Shown: positions 35,660 through 45,502, counted from the stretch's first letter. The stretch: DNA of 48,268 nucleotides from Clostridia bacterium (GCA_017530505.1 JAFXMI010000031.1:1-48268), one strand, 5' to 3'. The notes: generated by a model from the letters alone, not told the origin. Numbers and translations are program-made.

Positions 35660-37996
35660 TTATTTAATTTCTACAACAGTTACACCCATTTCACCTCTAC
35701 CTAAAGTTTCAATATAATAAGATTTAACATGAGGATGATTTTTTAAGAATAGGTGAATACCTTTTCTAAGTGTTCCTGTTCCTTTACCATGAATTATCCT
35801 TACAGTGTTTAAGTGATTCATATAACATAAATCTAAATATTTGTCAATTTCATGACAAGCTTCTTCAACATTTTGTCCAATTACGTTAATTTCTGAAGAA
35901 ATTGAATTCACCTTAAAATCATGTAATTCATATGTTTTTTTAGTATTTTCTTTCTTTGAAGAGGTTGTTGGCTTTGCTATATCATCAAAGCTAAAATATA
36001 GTTTTACTAAACCTACTTGTATTTGAGCTTTTTTGTCTTTATTATTTATTGAAATAATTTTTCCATTTTGGTTAATAGAAGGAATAAATACTTCTAAGCC
36101 AACAAGTAGTTCATTGTCTTCAAATTTATCTACCGAGTAAGTTTTATTATTAGTATTTAAGTTATCTATTTTAGTTTTAATCTTTTTTCTTATATTGTTT
36201 AATTCTTTAGTATTTGATGAATTTTCAATTTTTTTTATTAAAGAATTTGCTTCTTCTTTAGCATTGATTAAAATCTGACGAGCTTCAAGTTTAGCTGAAT
36301 TAATAATATTTTTAGATTCTTCTTCTAATGTAGAATAGTCTTTTTTTAATTGTTCTTTTAATTTTTCTATTTCAGTTGAGTTTTCTAATATTTTTTCTTT
36401 TTCACGTTCTATATCTTTTTTATCATTATAAATACTTTTTAATAAGTCTTCAATATTAATCTTATCTGAAGTTAAAAGTTCTTTTGCCCTATAAATAATT
36501 TTTTCTGGTACACCAAGATTTTTACTAATTTCAAAAGCATTACTAGTACCAGGTACTCCAAGAAGAAGTTTATATGTTGGAGTTAAAGTATCTATATTAA
36601 ATTCTACACATGAATTCTCAAAGCCTTTTGTTATTAATGCAAAATGTTTTAGTTCAGGATAATGTGTAGTTGAAATACTCAAAATCCCTTTTGAATTTAA
36701 ATCTTCTAAAATACTAATTGCTAGTAAAGCGCCTTCACTAGGATCTGTTCCAGAACATAATTCATCAAGAAGAACTAGACTATTAGAAGTTGCATTTTTT
36801 AAAATGTTTGAAATATTTATCAAGTGTGAAGAAAAGGTACTTAAAGAATCTGCTATACTTTGTTCGTCTCCAATGTCTGTAAAAACATTATCAAATATAA
36901 AAATACTACTTCCTTCTGAAGCAGGAATATGAAGACCACTCATAGCCATTAAGCAAATAATTCCAACCGTTTTTAAGGTTACAGTTTTTCCACCAGTATT
37001 AGGACCAGTAATAATCAGATTAGAATAGTTTTTTCCAAGAAGAATATCATTTCTAACGGCAATGTTTTTATCAATTAATGGATGCCATGCTTTTTTTAAG
37101 TTTATGAATTTTTCATTATTTATAACTGGTTCAGTTGCACCTAAAGAATTAGAATATTTTGCTTTTGCAAAAATAAAATCAATTAAGCCAATTAAATTAA
37201 TATTATTTTGTATATTATCTATAATTTCAAAGAACAATGAAGATAGTTTCATTAATATTTTTTGTATTTCAATTTTTTCATCATTTTTAAGATTACTTAA
37301 TTCATTATTTAAATCAAAAACGCTAATGGGTTCAACAAAAATAGTAGAACCACTTGCTGAAATATCATGGATAAATCCTTTTACTTCAGAACGATATTCA
37401 TTTTTTATAGGAATAACAAAACGTCCTTGACGAATTGTAATTATAGATTCTTGAACATATTTTGTAGTTAAAAAAGAATTTAATTTGTTACGTATCTCTT
37501 GTTCTTTATTCTTCAAATTCCTACGTATAGAAGCTAAAGTAGGGGAAGCTGTATCTGAAATATTATCCTCGTCTAAAATACAAGAAAATATAGTTTTTTC
37601 AATAGTAATATTTTGGTATAATTTCAAAAAAATATTTTCCAAATTGATAAATTTACTCATATCAATTGTTTCAGCCAAATAGTAATCTTTTAATTCTCTT
37701 GAAATTTTTAGTATATGAGCTAAATCTAACAATTCTTTAGTAGATAAAGCATTAGAAACTTTAAGTTTTTTTAAAGCAGGTATAACATTTTCTATTGCAT
37801 CTAAAGGAAGATTTCCTTTTCTATATAATAAAGTAGAAGCTTCGGTAGTCTGTTTTAAAGCTTTCTTTATATTATTTTTGTTAGAAAAAGGCTCTAAGTT
37901 TTCAGAAATACTTTTAGCAATATATGTTTTACAAAATCCTTTTAAGATTTCTCTAATTTGGTTAAATTCAAGTTTCTCTAAATACTTATATATCAT
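35660..37996 (-). CDS. mutS2: MutS2 endonuclease/ribosome-collision splitting ATPase
   Basis: About 778 residues. MIYKYLEKLEFNQIREIL is the typical opening, so ATG 37996 is preferred to ATG 38017 although neither has a clear ribosome binding site. ATPase motifs: NLIITGPNTGGKTVTLKTVG (about 327), then LLDELCSGTDPSEGALLA (about 405), STTHYPELK. A long coiled coil (about 510-620) precedes the C-terminal Smr domain (NVIGQNVEEACHEIDKYLD, RIIHGKGTGTLRKGI). In Bacillus MutS2 cuts or splits collided ribosomes, which is of interest in a genome with apparent stalling codons. Head of the folT-ecfA-ecfT-folC cluster. Confidence 0.94.
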   Translation of the reverse strand: MIYKYLEKLEFNQIREILKGFCKTYIAKSISENLEPFSNKNNIKKALKQTTEASTLLYRKGNLPLDAIENVIPALKKLKVSNALSTKELLDLAHILKISRELKDYYLAETIDMSKFINLENIFLKLYQNITIEKTIFSCILDEDNISDTASPTLASIRRNLKNKEQEIRNKLNSFLTTKYVQESIITIRQGRFVIPIKNEYRSEVKGFIHDISASGSTIFVEPISVFDLNNELSNLKNDEKIEIQKILMKLSSLFFEIIDNIQNNINLIGLIDFIFAKAKYSNSLGATEPVINNEKFINLKKAWHPLIDKNIAVRNDILLGKNYSNLIITGPNTGGKTVTLKTVGIICLMAMSGLHIPASEGSSIFIFDNVFTDIGDEQSIADSLSTFSSHLINISNILKNATSNSLVLLDELCSGTDPSEGALLAISILEDLNSKGILSISTTHYPELKHFALITKGFENSCVEFNIDTLTPTYKLLLGVPGTSNAFEISKNLGVPEKIIYRAKELLTSDKINIEDLLKSIYNDKKDIEREKEKILENSTEIEKLKEQLKKDYSTLEEESKNIINSAKLEARQILINAKEEANSLIKKIENSSNTKELNNIRKKIKTKIDNLNTNNKTYSVDKFEDNELLVGLEVFIPSINQNGKIISINNKDKKAQIQVGLVKLYFSFDDIAKPTTSSKKENTKKTYELHDFKVNSISSEINVIGQNVEEACHEIDKYLDLCYMNHLNTVRIIHGKGTGTLRKGIHLFLKNHPHVKSYYIETLGRGEMGVTVVEIK

Positions 37997-38082
37997 AATA
38001 CAATCATAATAACACATTTTATTTAATAAATCAATACGTTGATGGCCAAACGGATACCTTAAAACAAAACAAAAAGATAGTC

Positions 38083-38112
38083 TTGAAAAAAATACATTTA
38101 ATATGATATAAT
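38083..38112 (+). promoter_or_regulatory. Promoter for the 303-residue protein gene
   Basis: TTGAAA at 38083-38088, 18-base spacer, TATAAT at 38107-38112, in the divergent gap with mutS2. Confidence 0.7.
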
Positions 38113-38163
38113 CACATTAAGTTTTTTAAAAAAACTATATTTATAAAAATATAAAATGGAAGT

Positions 38164-39075
38164 ATGAGGCAGTTTATTATGAAAATATCTAATTCTTTAA
38201 TTGGAACTGTTGACCTGATTTTATCTAAAGAATTATCTTTTGATGATATAGATAAAATATATAGTTTAGAGTCTTATACTAAAGAAGATATTCCATTTAT
38301 TATAGATACTTATGGAAATTTATGGAGTGCAATTACTAAAAGAATAAATAGGCAAGTTTGTGATAAATATGGTGTGGAGAAATTATCAGATATAAATGAT
38401 AATAAAAAACGAGGTAAAGCTCAAGAGGAAATAAATTTATTAATGCAAGAAAATAGAAGAGCTGAAATAAGAGGTAATATTAATGATGAAGCAAGAAAAA
38501 TTCTAGAAGAACTTTTTAATAGTAAAAAAATAGTTCAAATAGGATATGGAATTCCAAAAGGACAAACAGTTAAAGTATTAAGTTTCGATGGAGGAAAAGA
38601 AGAAGACAAACCAATAGTACTAGAAAGACCAATAATAAAAGAAATGACTTCTTCTGGACAAAACACTGGTGTATTATTAAATATTAATGGGATAATTTAC
38701 TACTATCCAAAACCATTTGTACCATCATTAAGTTTAGGATATGATCATACTTTTGAAAGTGATTTAGCTTTAATGGTAAATCAAGTTTGTTTAGGACATG
38801 GATATTATTCTTTACTTTCAAGAACTAATCAAATGACTGAAACAGAAAAAAAGCATCGTTTGTTTTTTCTAGGAGAAATATTTCCACAGTTTAAAAAACA
38901 TATTAAAATAATAAGTGAATATTTAAGCTTAAATATACCACCTAAAGAAAAACTAACTGAGACTCAAATTTTGCAAGTTTTAGGAAGAAGATTAAATACA
39001 GCTTCAGTAAAAGATACTTCAGGAAAAGGAAATAATATTATAAGACAAAGTACTGGTGCTTCTAAAACTAAATAA
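38164..39075 (+). CDS. Hypothetical protein, 303 aa
   Basis: Unrecognised soluble protein. Either ATG 38164 or ATG 38179 could start it; the second has GAGG 9 bases upstream. The N-terminal half is helical and charged (GKAQEEINLLMQENRRAEIR, about 93-112); the centre contains GIPKGQTVKVLSFDGG (about 138) and tyrosine-rich GIIYYYPKPFVPSLSLGYDH (about 178-197); the end is low-complexity (SGKGNNIIRQSTGASKTK). No membrane segment. Monocistronic. Confidence 0.65.
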   Translation: MRQFIMKISNSLIGTVDLILSKELSFDDIDKIYSLESYTKEDIPFIIDTYGNLWSAITKRINRQVCDKYGVEKLSDINDNKKRGKAQEEINLLMQENRRAEIRGNINDEARKILEELFNSKKIVQIGYGIPKGQTVKVLSFDGGKEEDKPIVLERPIIKEMTSSGQNTGVLLNINGIIYYYPKPFVPSLSLGYDHTFESDLALMVNQVCLGHGYYSLLSRTNQMTETEKKHRLFFLGEIFPQFKKHIKIISEYLSLNIPPKEKLTETQILQVLGRRLNTASVKDTSGKGNNIIRQSTGASKTK

Positions 39076-39200
39076 TAATGAACTGAATCATTATTCAACT
39101 GTAATTAATTAATAATAAAAATATAGAAGATATTTTTATAATAGAATAAAGAAAAAAAGAGATAAATTATTGTTTTTAATTGAGGAAGGGAGAAATTAGC

Positions 39201-41624
39201 ATGTTAGATAAAAAATACAATGCAGAGGAAAAAGAAAAAAAATGGCTTGATTATTGGAAAGAAAATAAAATTTATGAGTTTAAAAGAAATGGAAAAGAAG
39301 TATATTCAATAGATACACCACCCCCAACAGTTAATGGGAAAATACATATAGGACATATTTTTTCATATACTCAAACAGAAATGCTAGCTAGATATAAAAG
39401 ATTAAGAGGATATAATATTTTTTATCCATTTGGATTTGATGATAATGGTTTACCTAGTGAAAGATTAGTTGAAAAAGAACAAGGTAAAAGAGCTCATGAG
39501 ATAGGTAGAGAAGAATTCTCAAAATTATGTTATGAAACAACAGATAAATATGAAGATAGTTTCAAAGAACTATTTAGTAAAATGGGAGTAAGTACTGATT
39601 GGAATATATACTATAAAACAGTTAGCCCTTCTACAATAAAAATAAGTCAAACATCATTTTTAGATTTAAAAGATAAAGGATTTTGTTATCATAAAGAAAG
39701 TCCTGCTTTATGGTGTAATGAATGTTTAACTTCAATTGCTCAAGCTGAGCTTGAAACAAAAAAAATAAAGTCAACATTTAACTATATTAATTTTAAAACG
39801 GTGGAAGATAACGAAGAATTTACTATTGCAACAACAAGACCAGAATTATTGCCTGCAATTGTATGTGTATTTGTAAATCCAGAAGATGAAAAACATAGAT
39901 CTTTAATTGGAAAGACTGCACATATTCCAGTAATTGATGTTGAAGTTCCTATTTTGGCAGATGAAAAAGTTTCAATAGAAAAAGGTACAGGGGTTGTAAT
40001 GTGCTGTACCTTTGGTGATCAAACCGATATTGAATGGTGGAAGAAATATAATCTACCATTAAAATATATATTTACAGATAATGGAAGAATTATAGATTCA
40101 ATTCCAAAATATGGAGGCTTAAAGATTAAAGAAGCTAGAAAACAAATTGTTGAAGACTTACAAGCTGGTGGATATTTAGTTAAAATTGAAGAACTTGAAC
40201 ACGAAGTACAAACACATGAAAGATGCGGAAAAGAAGTTGAATATTCAGTAATAAAACAATGGTTTATAGATATAATGAACCATAAAGAAGATTTCATTAA
40301 AATTGGAAATGAAATTAAATGGCATCCAACCTATATGCATGCTCGTTATGATGAATGGGTTAATAATATTGCATGGGATTGGTGTATATCAAGACAAAGA
40401 TATTTTGGAGTTTCTTTTCCAGTATGGTATTGTAAAAAATGTGGTGAGCCTATTTTTGCTAATAAAGAAGATTTACCAGTAAATCCTTTGGTTCAATTAC
40501 CAAAAATAGATAAATGTCCTAAATGTGGTTGTAAAGAATTTGAACCTGAAACTGATATAATGGATACATGGGCAACTTCATCTTTAACACCTCTTATAAA
40601 TATGAGATATGGTGAAAAAGAAAATTTTGAAGATATTTTGAAACCTATGAGTTTAAGAACAAACGCAAGTGAAATAATAAGAACTTGGGATTTTTATACA
40701 ATAGTTAAAAGTTTTTATCATTTTGGACAAAGACCATGGGATAATGTAATGATTTCTGGATTTGTTATGGCAAATAAAGGTGAGAAAATTAGCAAAAGTA
40801 AAGGTAATAGTAAACATGAGCCTATGGATTTAATAAAACAATATTCTGCTGATGTTATTAGATATTGGGCAGGTACAGGAAGGTTGGGTACAGATATTGT
40901 TTTTAGCGAAGAAACATTACTTCGTGGAAAGAAATTAATTAATAAGATATGGAATGTATCTAAATTTATAGAAATGCATTTATCTGATTATGAAGATAAA
41001 GAATTTAATGATTTAGAATATATTGATAAATGGATTTTAGGTAGTTTCCAAAAAATGGAAAAACAATTTATTGATTATTTAGACCAATATGAAGTAGGAC
41101 TAGCTTTAAATATATTAGAGAAATTTTTTTGGGAATTTTGTGACAATTATATTGAAATAGTAAAACATAGATTATATAGACCAGAAGAATTTGGAAGTTT
41201 ACCTAGGTATAGTGGTCAAAAAACAGTTTATATTTTATTATATAAGTTATTACAAGATTTTAGTATTTTTTTCCCTTTTATAACAGAAGAGATATTTCAA
41301 GAGTTATATCATAACAATAAATCTATACATATTACTGAAATTCAATTACTAAATTATAATTTTGATAAAGAGATAGAATTAGGAAATCAAATGGTAGAAA
41401 TTATAAGTCAAGCTAGAGGTGCAAAAACAGAAGCAAATGTGACATTAAAAATGCCTATAAAGAATTTAAGACTTGGAGTTAGTAAGGATTTAAAAGAGGC
41501 AATTAACAAATCTATAAAAGATTTTAAAGCAACATTATTTATAGAAAATTTGGATATGGAAGAAATTGAAAATAGTTATGAAGTTTATGATATTGAATTA
41601 AATTTTGAAGAAGGAAAAGAGTAA
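39201..41624 (+). CDS. valS: Valyl-tRNA synthetase, divergent type
   Basis: 807 residues. Class I signature HIGH in DTPPPTVNGKIHIGHIF (about 38-54), KMSKS-like motif KISKSKGNS (about 531). The sequence FYPFGFDDNGLPSERLVEK (about 74-92) and PPPTVNG differ from the common bacterial PPNVTGxLHMGHA type and are nearer the archaeal-like ValRS form. Zinc-type cysteine pairs CNEC (about 173) and CKKCGEP/CPKCGCKEF (about 412-455). The editing domain has TTRPELLPAIVCVFVNPED. The long C-terminal coiled coil of ordinary bacterial ValRS is absent. ATG 39201 follows GGAAGGGAG. Confidence 0.88.
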   Translation: MLDKKYNAEEKEKKWLDYWKENKIYEFKRNGKEVYSIDTPPPTVNGKIHIGHIFSYTQTEMLARYKRLRGYNIFYPFGFDDNGLPSERLVEKEQGKRAHEIGREEFSKLCYETTDKYEDSFKELFSKMGVSTDWNIYYKTVSPSTIKISQTSFLDLKDKGFCYHKESPALWCNECLTSIAQAELETKKIKSTFNYINFKTVEDNEEFTIATTRPELLPAIVCVFVNPEDEKHRSLIGKTAHIPVIDVEVPILADEKVSIEKGTGVVMCCTFGDQTDIEWWKKYNLPLKYIFTDNGRIIDSIPKYGGLKIKEARKQIVEDLQAGGYLVKIEELEHEVQTHERCGKEVEYSVIKQWFIDIMNHKEDFIKIGNEIKWHPTYMHARYDEWVNNIAWDWCISRQRYFGVSFPVWYCKKCGEPIFANKEDLPVNPLVQLPKIDKCPKCGCKEFEPETDIMDTWATSSLTPLINMRYGEKENFEDILKPMSLRTNASEIIRTWDFYTIVKSFYHFGQRPWDNVMISGFVMANKGEKISKSKGNSKHEPMDLIKQYSADVIRYWAGTGRLGTDIVFSEETLLRGKKLINKIWNVSKFIEMHLSDYEDKEFNDLEYIDKWILGSFQKMEKQFIDYLDQYEVGLALNILEKFFWEFCDNYIEIVKHRLYRPEEFGSLPRYSGQKTVYILLYKLLQDFSIFFPFITEEIFQELYHNNKSIHITEIQLLNYNFDKEIELGNQMVEIISQARGAKTEANVTLKMPIKNLRLGVSKDLKEAINKSIKDFKATLFIENLDMEEIENSYEVYDIELNFEEGKE

Positions 41625-41689
41625 AATATTAAAATAAAATATTTACATAAATTTTTTAAAAATAAATTAGGGGCTAGAAAGGAGAGTAG

Positions 41690-42376
41690 ATGACTCTTAT
41701 TTGTAGAGCCTTTAATTTTTTATTTCCACCATATTGTAAAATTTGTGGAAAACAATCTAGAAAAGAACTTTGCGACAATTGTTATTTACGTTTTAAAAAA
41801 TATGAAGATTTGCATATAATAAATTTTAAAAAAGATGATATTCCTTTTAAGTTAAAATATCAATTTGAAAGAAGAAATTTAGATTATTTAATTTATCTTT
41901 TCAATTATAAAAAATCTATAAGGAAGCTAATTCTAAATTATAAATTTTTTAATCAATTCTATTTATCAAAAGTTTTTTCAGAAATAATTTTTAAAAATGA
42001 AAAATTATGTAGAATTTTAAAATTTTATGATATAATTATTCCAGTTCCTATGCACAAAAATAAATTAAAAGTTCGTGGATATAATCAAGCTGAACTTTTA
42101 GCTATAGATTTGTGTGAAAAATTAAATTTTAAATACTATAAAAATATTCTTATTAAAACTGTAAATAATAAAAAGCAAAGTAGTTTATCTGAAAAAGAAA
42201 GATATGAAAACATAAAAAACGTTTATAAAATTCTAAAACCAGAAAAAATAAAAAATAAAAATATAATTTTGGTTGATGATATATGTACAACTTCTGCAAC
42301 TTTAGAGGAATGTGCAAAAATTTTAAAGAAAAACGGAGCTAGAAAGGTTACAGCTGTTGTAATTGCTAAAGATTAA
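41690..42376 (+). CDS. comF: ComF family phosphoribosyltransferase-like protein
   Basis: 228 residues. N-terminal zinc ribbon (CKICGKQSRKELCDNC, about 16-31), then IIPVPMHKNKLKVRGYNQAE (about 117-136) and PRPP-binding loop IILVDDICTTSATLEECAKI (about 195-214). ComF takes part in DNA uptake in Bacillus, probably with ComFA helicase, which is not in the window. AAGGAGAG site. Confidence 0.92.
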   Translation: MTLICRAFNFLFPPYCKICGKQSRKELCDNCYLRFKKYEDLHIINFKKDDIPFKLKYQFERRNLDYLIYLFNYKKSIRKLILNYKFFNQFYLSKVFSEIIFKNEKLCRILKFYDIIIPVPMHKNKLKVRGYNQAELLAIDLCEKLNFKYYKNILIKTVNNKKQSSLSEKERYENIKNVYKILKPEKIKNKNIILVDDICTTSATLEECAKILKKNGARKVTAVVIAKD

Positions 42377-42435
42377 AAAAAATTTTATTTTAAAAAAAAT
42401 TTTATAATTTTAAATACTAGAAAGGACTTAAATTA

Positions 42436-44616
42436 ATGGAAGAATTAGTAGAAAGTATTTTAGACTATGTAAGGGCAGATTATACAGATTATGCAATTAT
42501 GATTAATGGTGAATGGGGAAGTGGAAAAACTTATTTTTGGAATAATAAAATAAAAAATAAAATAGAATCATTACAGTTAAATGGAAGAAAATATACAACA
42601 ATTTATATGTCTTTATATGGTATTTCTAATTTAGAAGATATTAGTAAAAAGATTTTTATTGAAACTACTCAATTAATGGATAAGAACATGAAAAAATATA
42701 TGGATAGCCATGATCAAATTACAATTCCAGAATATGCAAAAACAGGTTTGGATATGGCACATTTATTTGGTGTTACTCAAAATAGTGATAAAATTGATTA
42801 TGAAAGCTTTTTCTCTACTGACAATAAGGTTTTATGTTTTGATGATTTAGAAAGAGCAAATGTTGATGTTATTGATATTTTAGGCTATATCAATAATTTT
42901 GTTGAACATGATCATATAAAAACAATTCTTATTTGTAACGAAAAAGAATTATCTACAAAATTAAAAAGTTCTAATCTTGAAATGAAAACTTTTATAGCAA
43001 CCTATTTATTAGAAAAAGAAGGAAATTTACTTCAAGCTGATAAGCCAATGGTTGAAAAAATTAGAGAAAAAATTGAACATGTTTTTGATAAAGCTAATGA
43101 TTATGAAAGAATAAAAGAAAAACTAATTGGGGAAACATTTGAATATGCTCCTAAATTTAATTATATAATTAATGGTCTTCTAATGAGATATGAAAATAAC
43201 CCAAACCTTATGAAATTTTTAAGAGAAAATACTAGTTTAATTACTTCAACGTTTATAAAAAGTGGAACAAGAAATCTAAGAATATTAAAACATGCCTTAA
43301 ATGATTTTAAAAAAATTTTTGAAACAGTTAATCGTTGTTATCCAAATACAAATTTAAGAGTTTTACAGACAATGCTAATTTTTACAATTGCTGTTTCTTT
43401 TGAAATTAAAGCTGGTAAAATTACAAAAGACAAGTTTATTAATATAAATAGTAATGAAGAATATAAGGCAATTTTGGTTTCTTCAAGGGTTTTAATGGAT
43501 AATAGACAATTTTATATTAAAGAATTTGATAATAATTATTATTTTAATTTTAAATCAGATTATAGATTTTTTAAATTTATAGAGATATATGTTCGTACAA
43601 GAATTTTTGATATGAAAGCTTTTAAAAAAGATATGGAAGTTATTATTAATACAATAGATACAGAAAAACTTCCTGGACACAAAAGGCTACTTACAGAAGA
43701 ATATTGGAAAATTTCAGATGATCAATTTCCTGGAATTATTGAAGAAATATTTGATGATATTAGAAATTGTAGATTACAGCTTATTGAAATAATTAAATTA
43801 TTTGCTTATTTTAGTTATTTTAGCAGACGTGGACTTATAGACTATGATATAAAATTTATTAAAGCAGTTTTTTTAGATGGAATGGATGAAGCAGTAAAAA
43901 ATTCAGAGTTTTGTGATAATGTTGAGGAAGAGTTATCTAGGATTGGTATAGATGTAGAAGAGGATATGAAGGAAATTTTAGAACATTTCCATGAATTAAA
44001 TAGCCAATTAGAAGATAAAATGTATAGAGAAAAAGCTAATAATATTTTTAAATGTATACCTATGAAAATGGAAACTTTTTATGATAAGTTTGCAACAGAG
44101 TGTATGGATAAACCTCTTTTAAATCACTATGATCCTTATCAAATGTTTCAAAGGATTACATGCGCTAGTAACGAAGATATAATGTTAATAAAAGAAATGC
44201 TTATTGATAGAGCAGTTAAGCATAAAGAAGAATTAAAGGATGAAGCAAGATTTATTGTTAGATTAAAAAAAGTATTAGAAGATTATTGCAGAGGAAAAGA
44301 TATTAATATTAAAATTGTTTTGCTCAAAGAATTTGCAAACGATTTAAATACAATTATTACTTTGTATGATGATATTGATTTAAATGAAGTTGATGAAACT
44401 TTTAATGGAAATGAAGAAATTAATTTAGATGAACTTGCTAATAATAGTATATCTAAATACAGCATTGAAAAAATTGATGATACTACTGGAGAAAATAAAA
44501 TTTCTGATGGAGCTGATAGTGAGGATGGAAATAATGATGAAGGTGTAGATTTGTTTACTAAAATAGAGGATTTAGAGGATTTAGAGTTAGATTTAGAAAA
44601 GGAAACAGAGGATTAA
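42436..44616 (+). CDS. KAP-type P-loop NTPase
   Basis: 726 residues. Walker A in MINGEWGSGKTYFWNNKI (about 22-39) and Walker B VLCFDDLERANVDVIDILG (about 132-150) match the KAP family (GxWGSGKS and FxDDLER). LICNEKELS follows as sensor-like strand. The C-terminal two thirds are helical and of unknown role; the tail is very acidic (EDLEDLELDLEKETED). KAP ATPases are often membrane-associated and some belong to phage-defence loci; neither a membrane insert nor a partner gene is clear here. AAAGGAC site; terminator shared with spoVT follows. Confidence 0.78.
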   Translation: MEELVESILDYVRADYTDYAIMINGEWGSGKTYFWNNKIKNKIESLQLNGRKYTTIYMSLYGISNLEDISKKIFIETTQLMDKNMKKYMDSHDQITIPEYAKTGLDMAHLFGVTQNSDKIDYESFFSTDNKVLCFDDLERANVDVIDILGYINNFVEHDHIKTILICNEKELSTKLKSSNLEMKTFIATYLLEKEGNLLQADKPMVEKIREKIEHVFDKANDYERIKEKLIGETFEYAPKFNYIINGLLMRYENNPNLMKFLRENTSLITSTFIKSGTRNLRILKHALNDFKKIFETVNRCYPNTNLRVLQTMLIFTIAVSFEIKAGKITKDKFININSNEEYKAILVSSRVLMDNRQFYIKEFDNNYYFNFKSDYRFFKFIEIYVRTRIFDMKAFKKDMEVIINTIDTEKLPGHKRLLTEEYWKISDDQFPGIIEEIFDDIRNCRLQLIEIIKLFAYFSYFSRRGLIDYDIKFIKAVFLDGMDEAVKNSEFCDNVEEELSRIGIDVEEDMKEILEHFHELNSQLEDKMYREKANNIFKCIPMKMETFYDKFATECMDKPLLNHYDPYQMFQRITCASNEDIMLIKEMLIDRAVKHKEELKDEARFIVRLKKVLEDYCRGKDINIKIVLLKEFANDLNTIITLYDDIDLNEVDETFNGNEEINLDELANNSISKYSIEKIDDTTGENKISDGADSEDGNNDEGVDLFTKIEDLEDLELDLEKETED

Positions 44617-44640
44617 TTGTTAAAAAAAATAACTATAAAT

Positions 44641-44683
44641 AAAAAGGTACGCTAAATTAATATAATAAAATAGTGTGCCTTTT
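44641..44683. terminator. Bidirectional terminator between the KAP gene and spoVT
   Basis: AAAAAGGTACGCTA (44641-44654) pairs with TAGTGTGCCTTTT (44671-44683) with one mismatch and one G-U pair; T-rich tails on both strands. Confidence 0.7.
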
Positions 44684-44750
44684 ATAATTATTTACAAATT
44701 TACTGAATGCTTTGAGATTAATAGTTAGCCTTCAGATTTATATATTTTTA

Positions 44751-45306
44751 TTAAATTTCTAAGTGATTACCTAGGAAACCAGCTGCAGATTGTGCAACTT
44801 TATTATCTGCATCATTCATTTCTTTTGAAGGTTCTTTTGCAATTAAAATTACACTTCCTATTACATCTCCATCAGAAATTATAGGATATATTACTTGAGA
44901 ATTATAAATTTTTTGTCTGCCTTCATTTTCCGTAACTGGTATAGAGATTTCGTTATTTTCTTTACTTTTAAAAATTTCTTTATTTTCCATTACTTCTTCA
45001 AGTTCATGACTTAAATTTTTTTCTAAATAATCTTTTTTAGAACCACCAGATACTGCTATAACGCTATCTTTATCTGTAATACATGCAATATGTCCAGTAG
45101 TTTTACTAAGTGTTTCAGCATAAGTGTTTGCAAATTCACTAAGTTCACCAATAGGTGAATACTTCTTTAAAATTACCTGACCTTCTTTATCTGTAAATAT
45201 TTCTATAGGATCACCGTTCTTTTAAACGTAAAACTTTTCTAATTTCTTTTGGTATAACAATTCTACCTAAATCGTCTATTCTTCTTACGACTCCTGTTGC
45301 TTTCAA
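44751..45306 (-). CDS. spoVT: Stage V sporulation protein T, read through a +1 shift at CGG
   Basis: About 184 residues; AbrB-type regulator of forespore genes. The start is TTG 45306 with GGAGGGAA upstream: KATGVVRRIDDLGRIVIPKE, then IRKVLRLKE. Codon 31 is CGG (45216-45214) followed at once by TGA. Skipping the C gives RLKE-GDPIEIFTDKEGQV, the exact AbrB/SpoVT sequence, then the GAF-like domain (YSPIGELSEFANTYAETLSK ... QVIYPIISDGDVIGSVI) to 44751. In the 0 frame only 31 residues would be made, and an ATG-based gene search would see only the C-terminal 79 residues. Confidence 0.93.
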
Positions 45307-45439
45307 ATTTTTTCCCTCCTTTTTGTATTTATAAATTTATTATTACAAAATACGAAAAAAATATACATTTTTTGAGAAATTTTTATGGAAAAAATATAAC
45401 TAATTGTGTACAAAAGATATTAAAAGGTCATAAAAACCC

Positions 45440-45468
45440 TTGAATAAATATTTAAAATGTAATATAAT
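45440..45468 (+). promoter_or_regulatory. Promoter of alaS
   Basis: TTGAAT at 45440-45445, 17-base spacer, TATAAT at 45463-45468, 34 bases before the start. No T-box leader fits in this space. Confidence 0.8.
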
Positions 45469-45502
45469 TTTTGTTATAAAATTAAAAAAGGAAGTTTTAT
45501 TT

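Noticed and set aside
39080-39200. T-box leader before valS
   Set aside because: About 120 bases only, with no T-box consensus or specifier/terminator arrangement.
2814-45216. Systematic sequencing or base-calling error inserting C before GG
   Set aside because: All cases fall in one codon phase only. GG in Trp, AGG and across codon boundaries is untouched, and about forty boundary CGG words are correct. Raw reads would still be worth checking.
2814-45216. Simple reassignment of CGG to another amino acid
   Set aside because: Reassignment would keep the frame. Here the frame must change by one base at every in-frame CGG.
2814-45216. prfB-like programmed frameshifting with upstream SD signal and slippery codon
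   Set aside because: No shared upstream SD-like sequence, and the codons before CGG and the bases after CGGW are not conserved. In most cases a stop codon is not next to the shift site.
2490-45306. Nine independent pseudogenes
   Set aside because: All breaks share one precise form (in-frame CGG with GGA/GGT as the true codon), each gene has only one break, both sides are conserved, and several genes are normally essential and single-copy.
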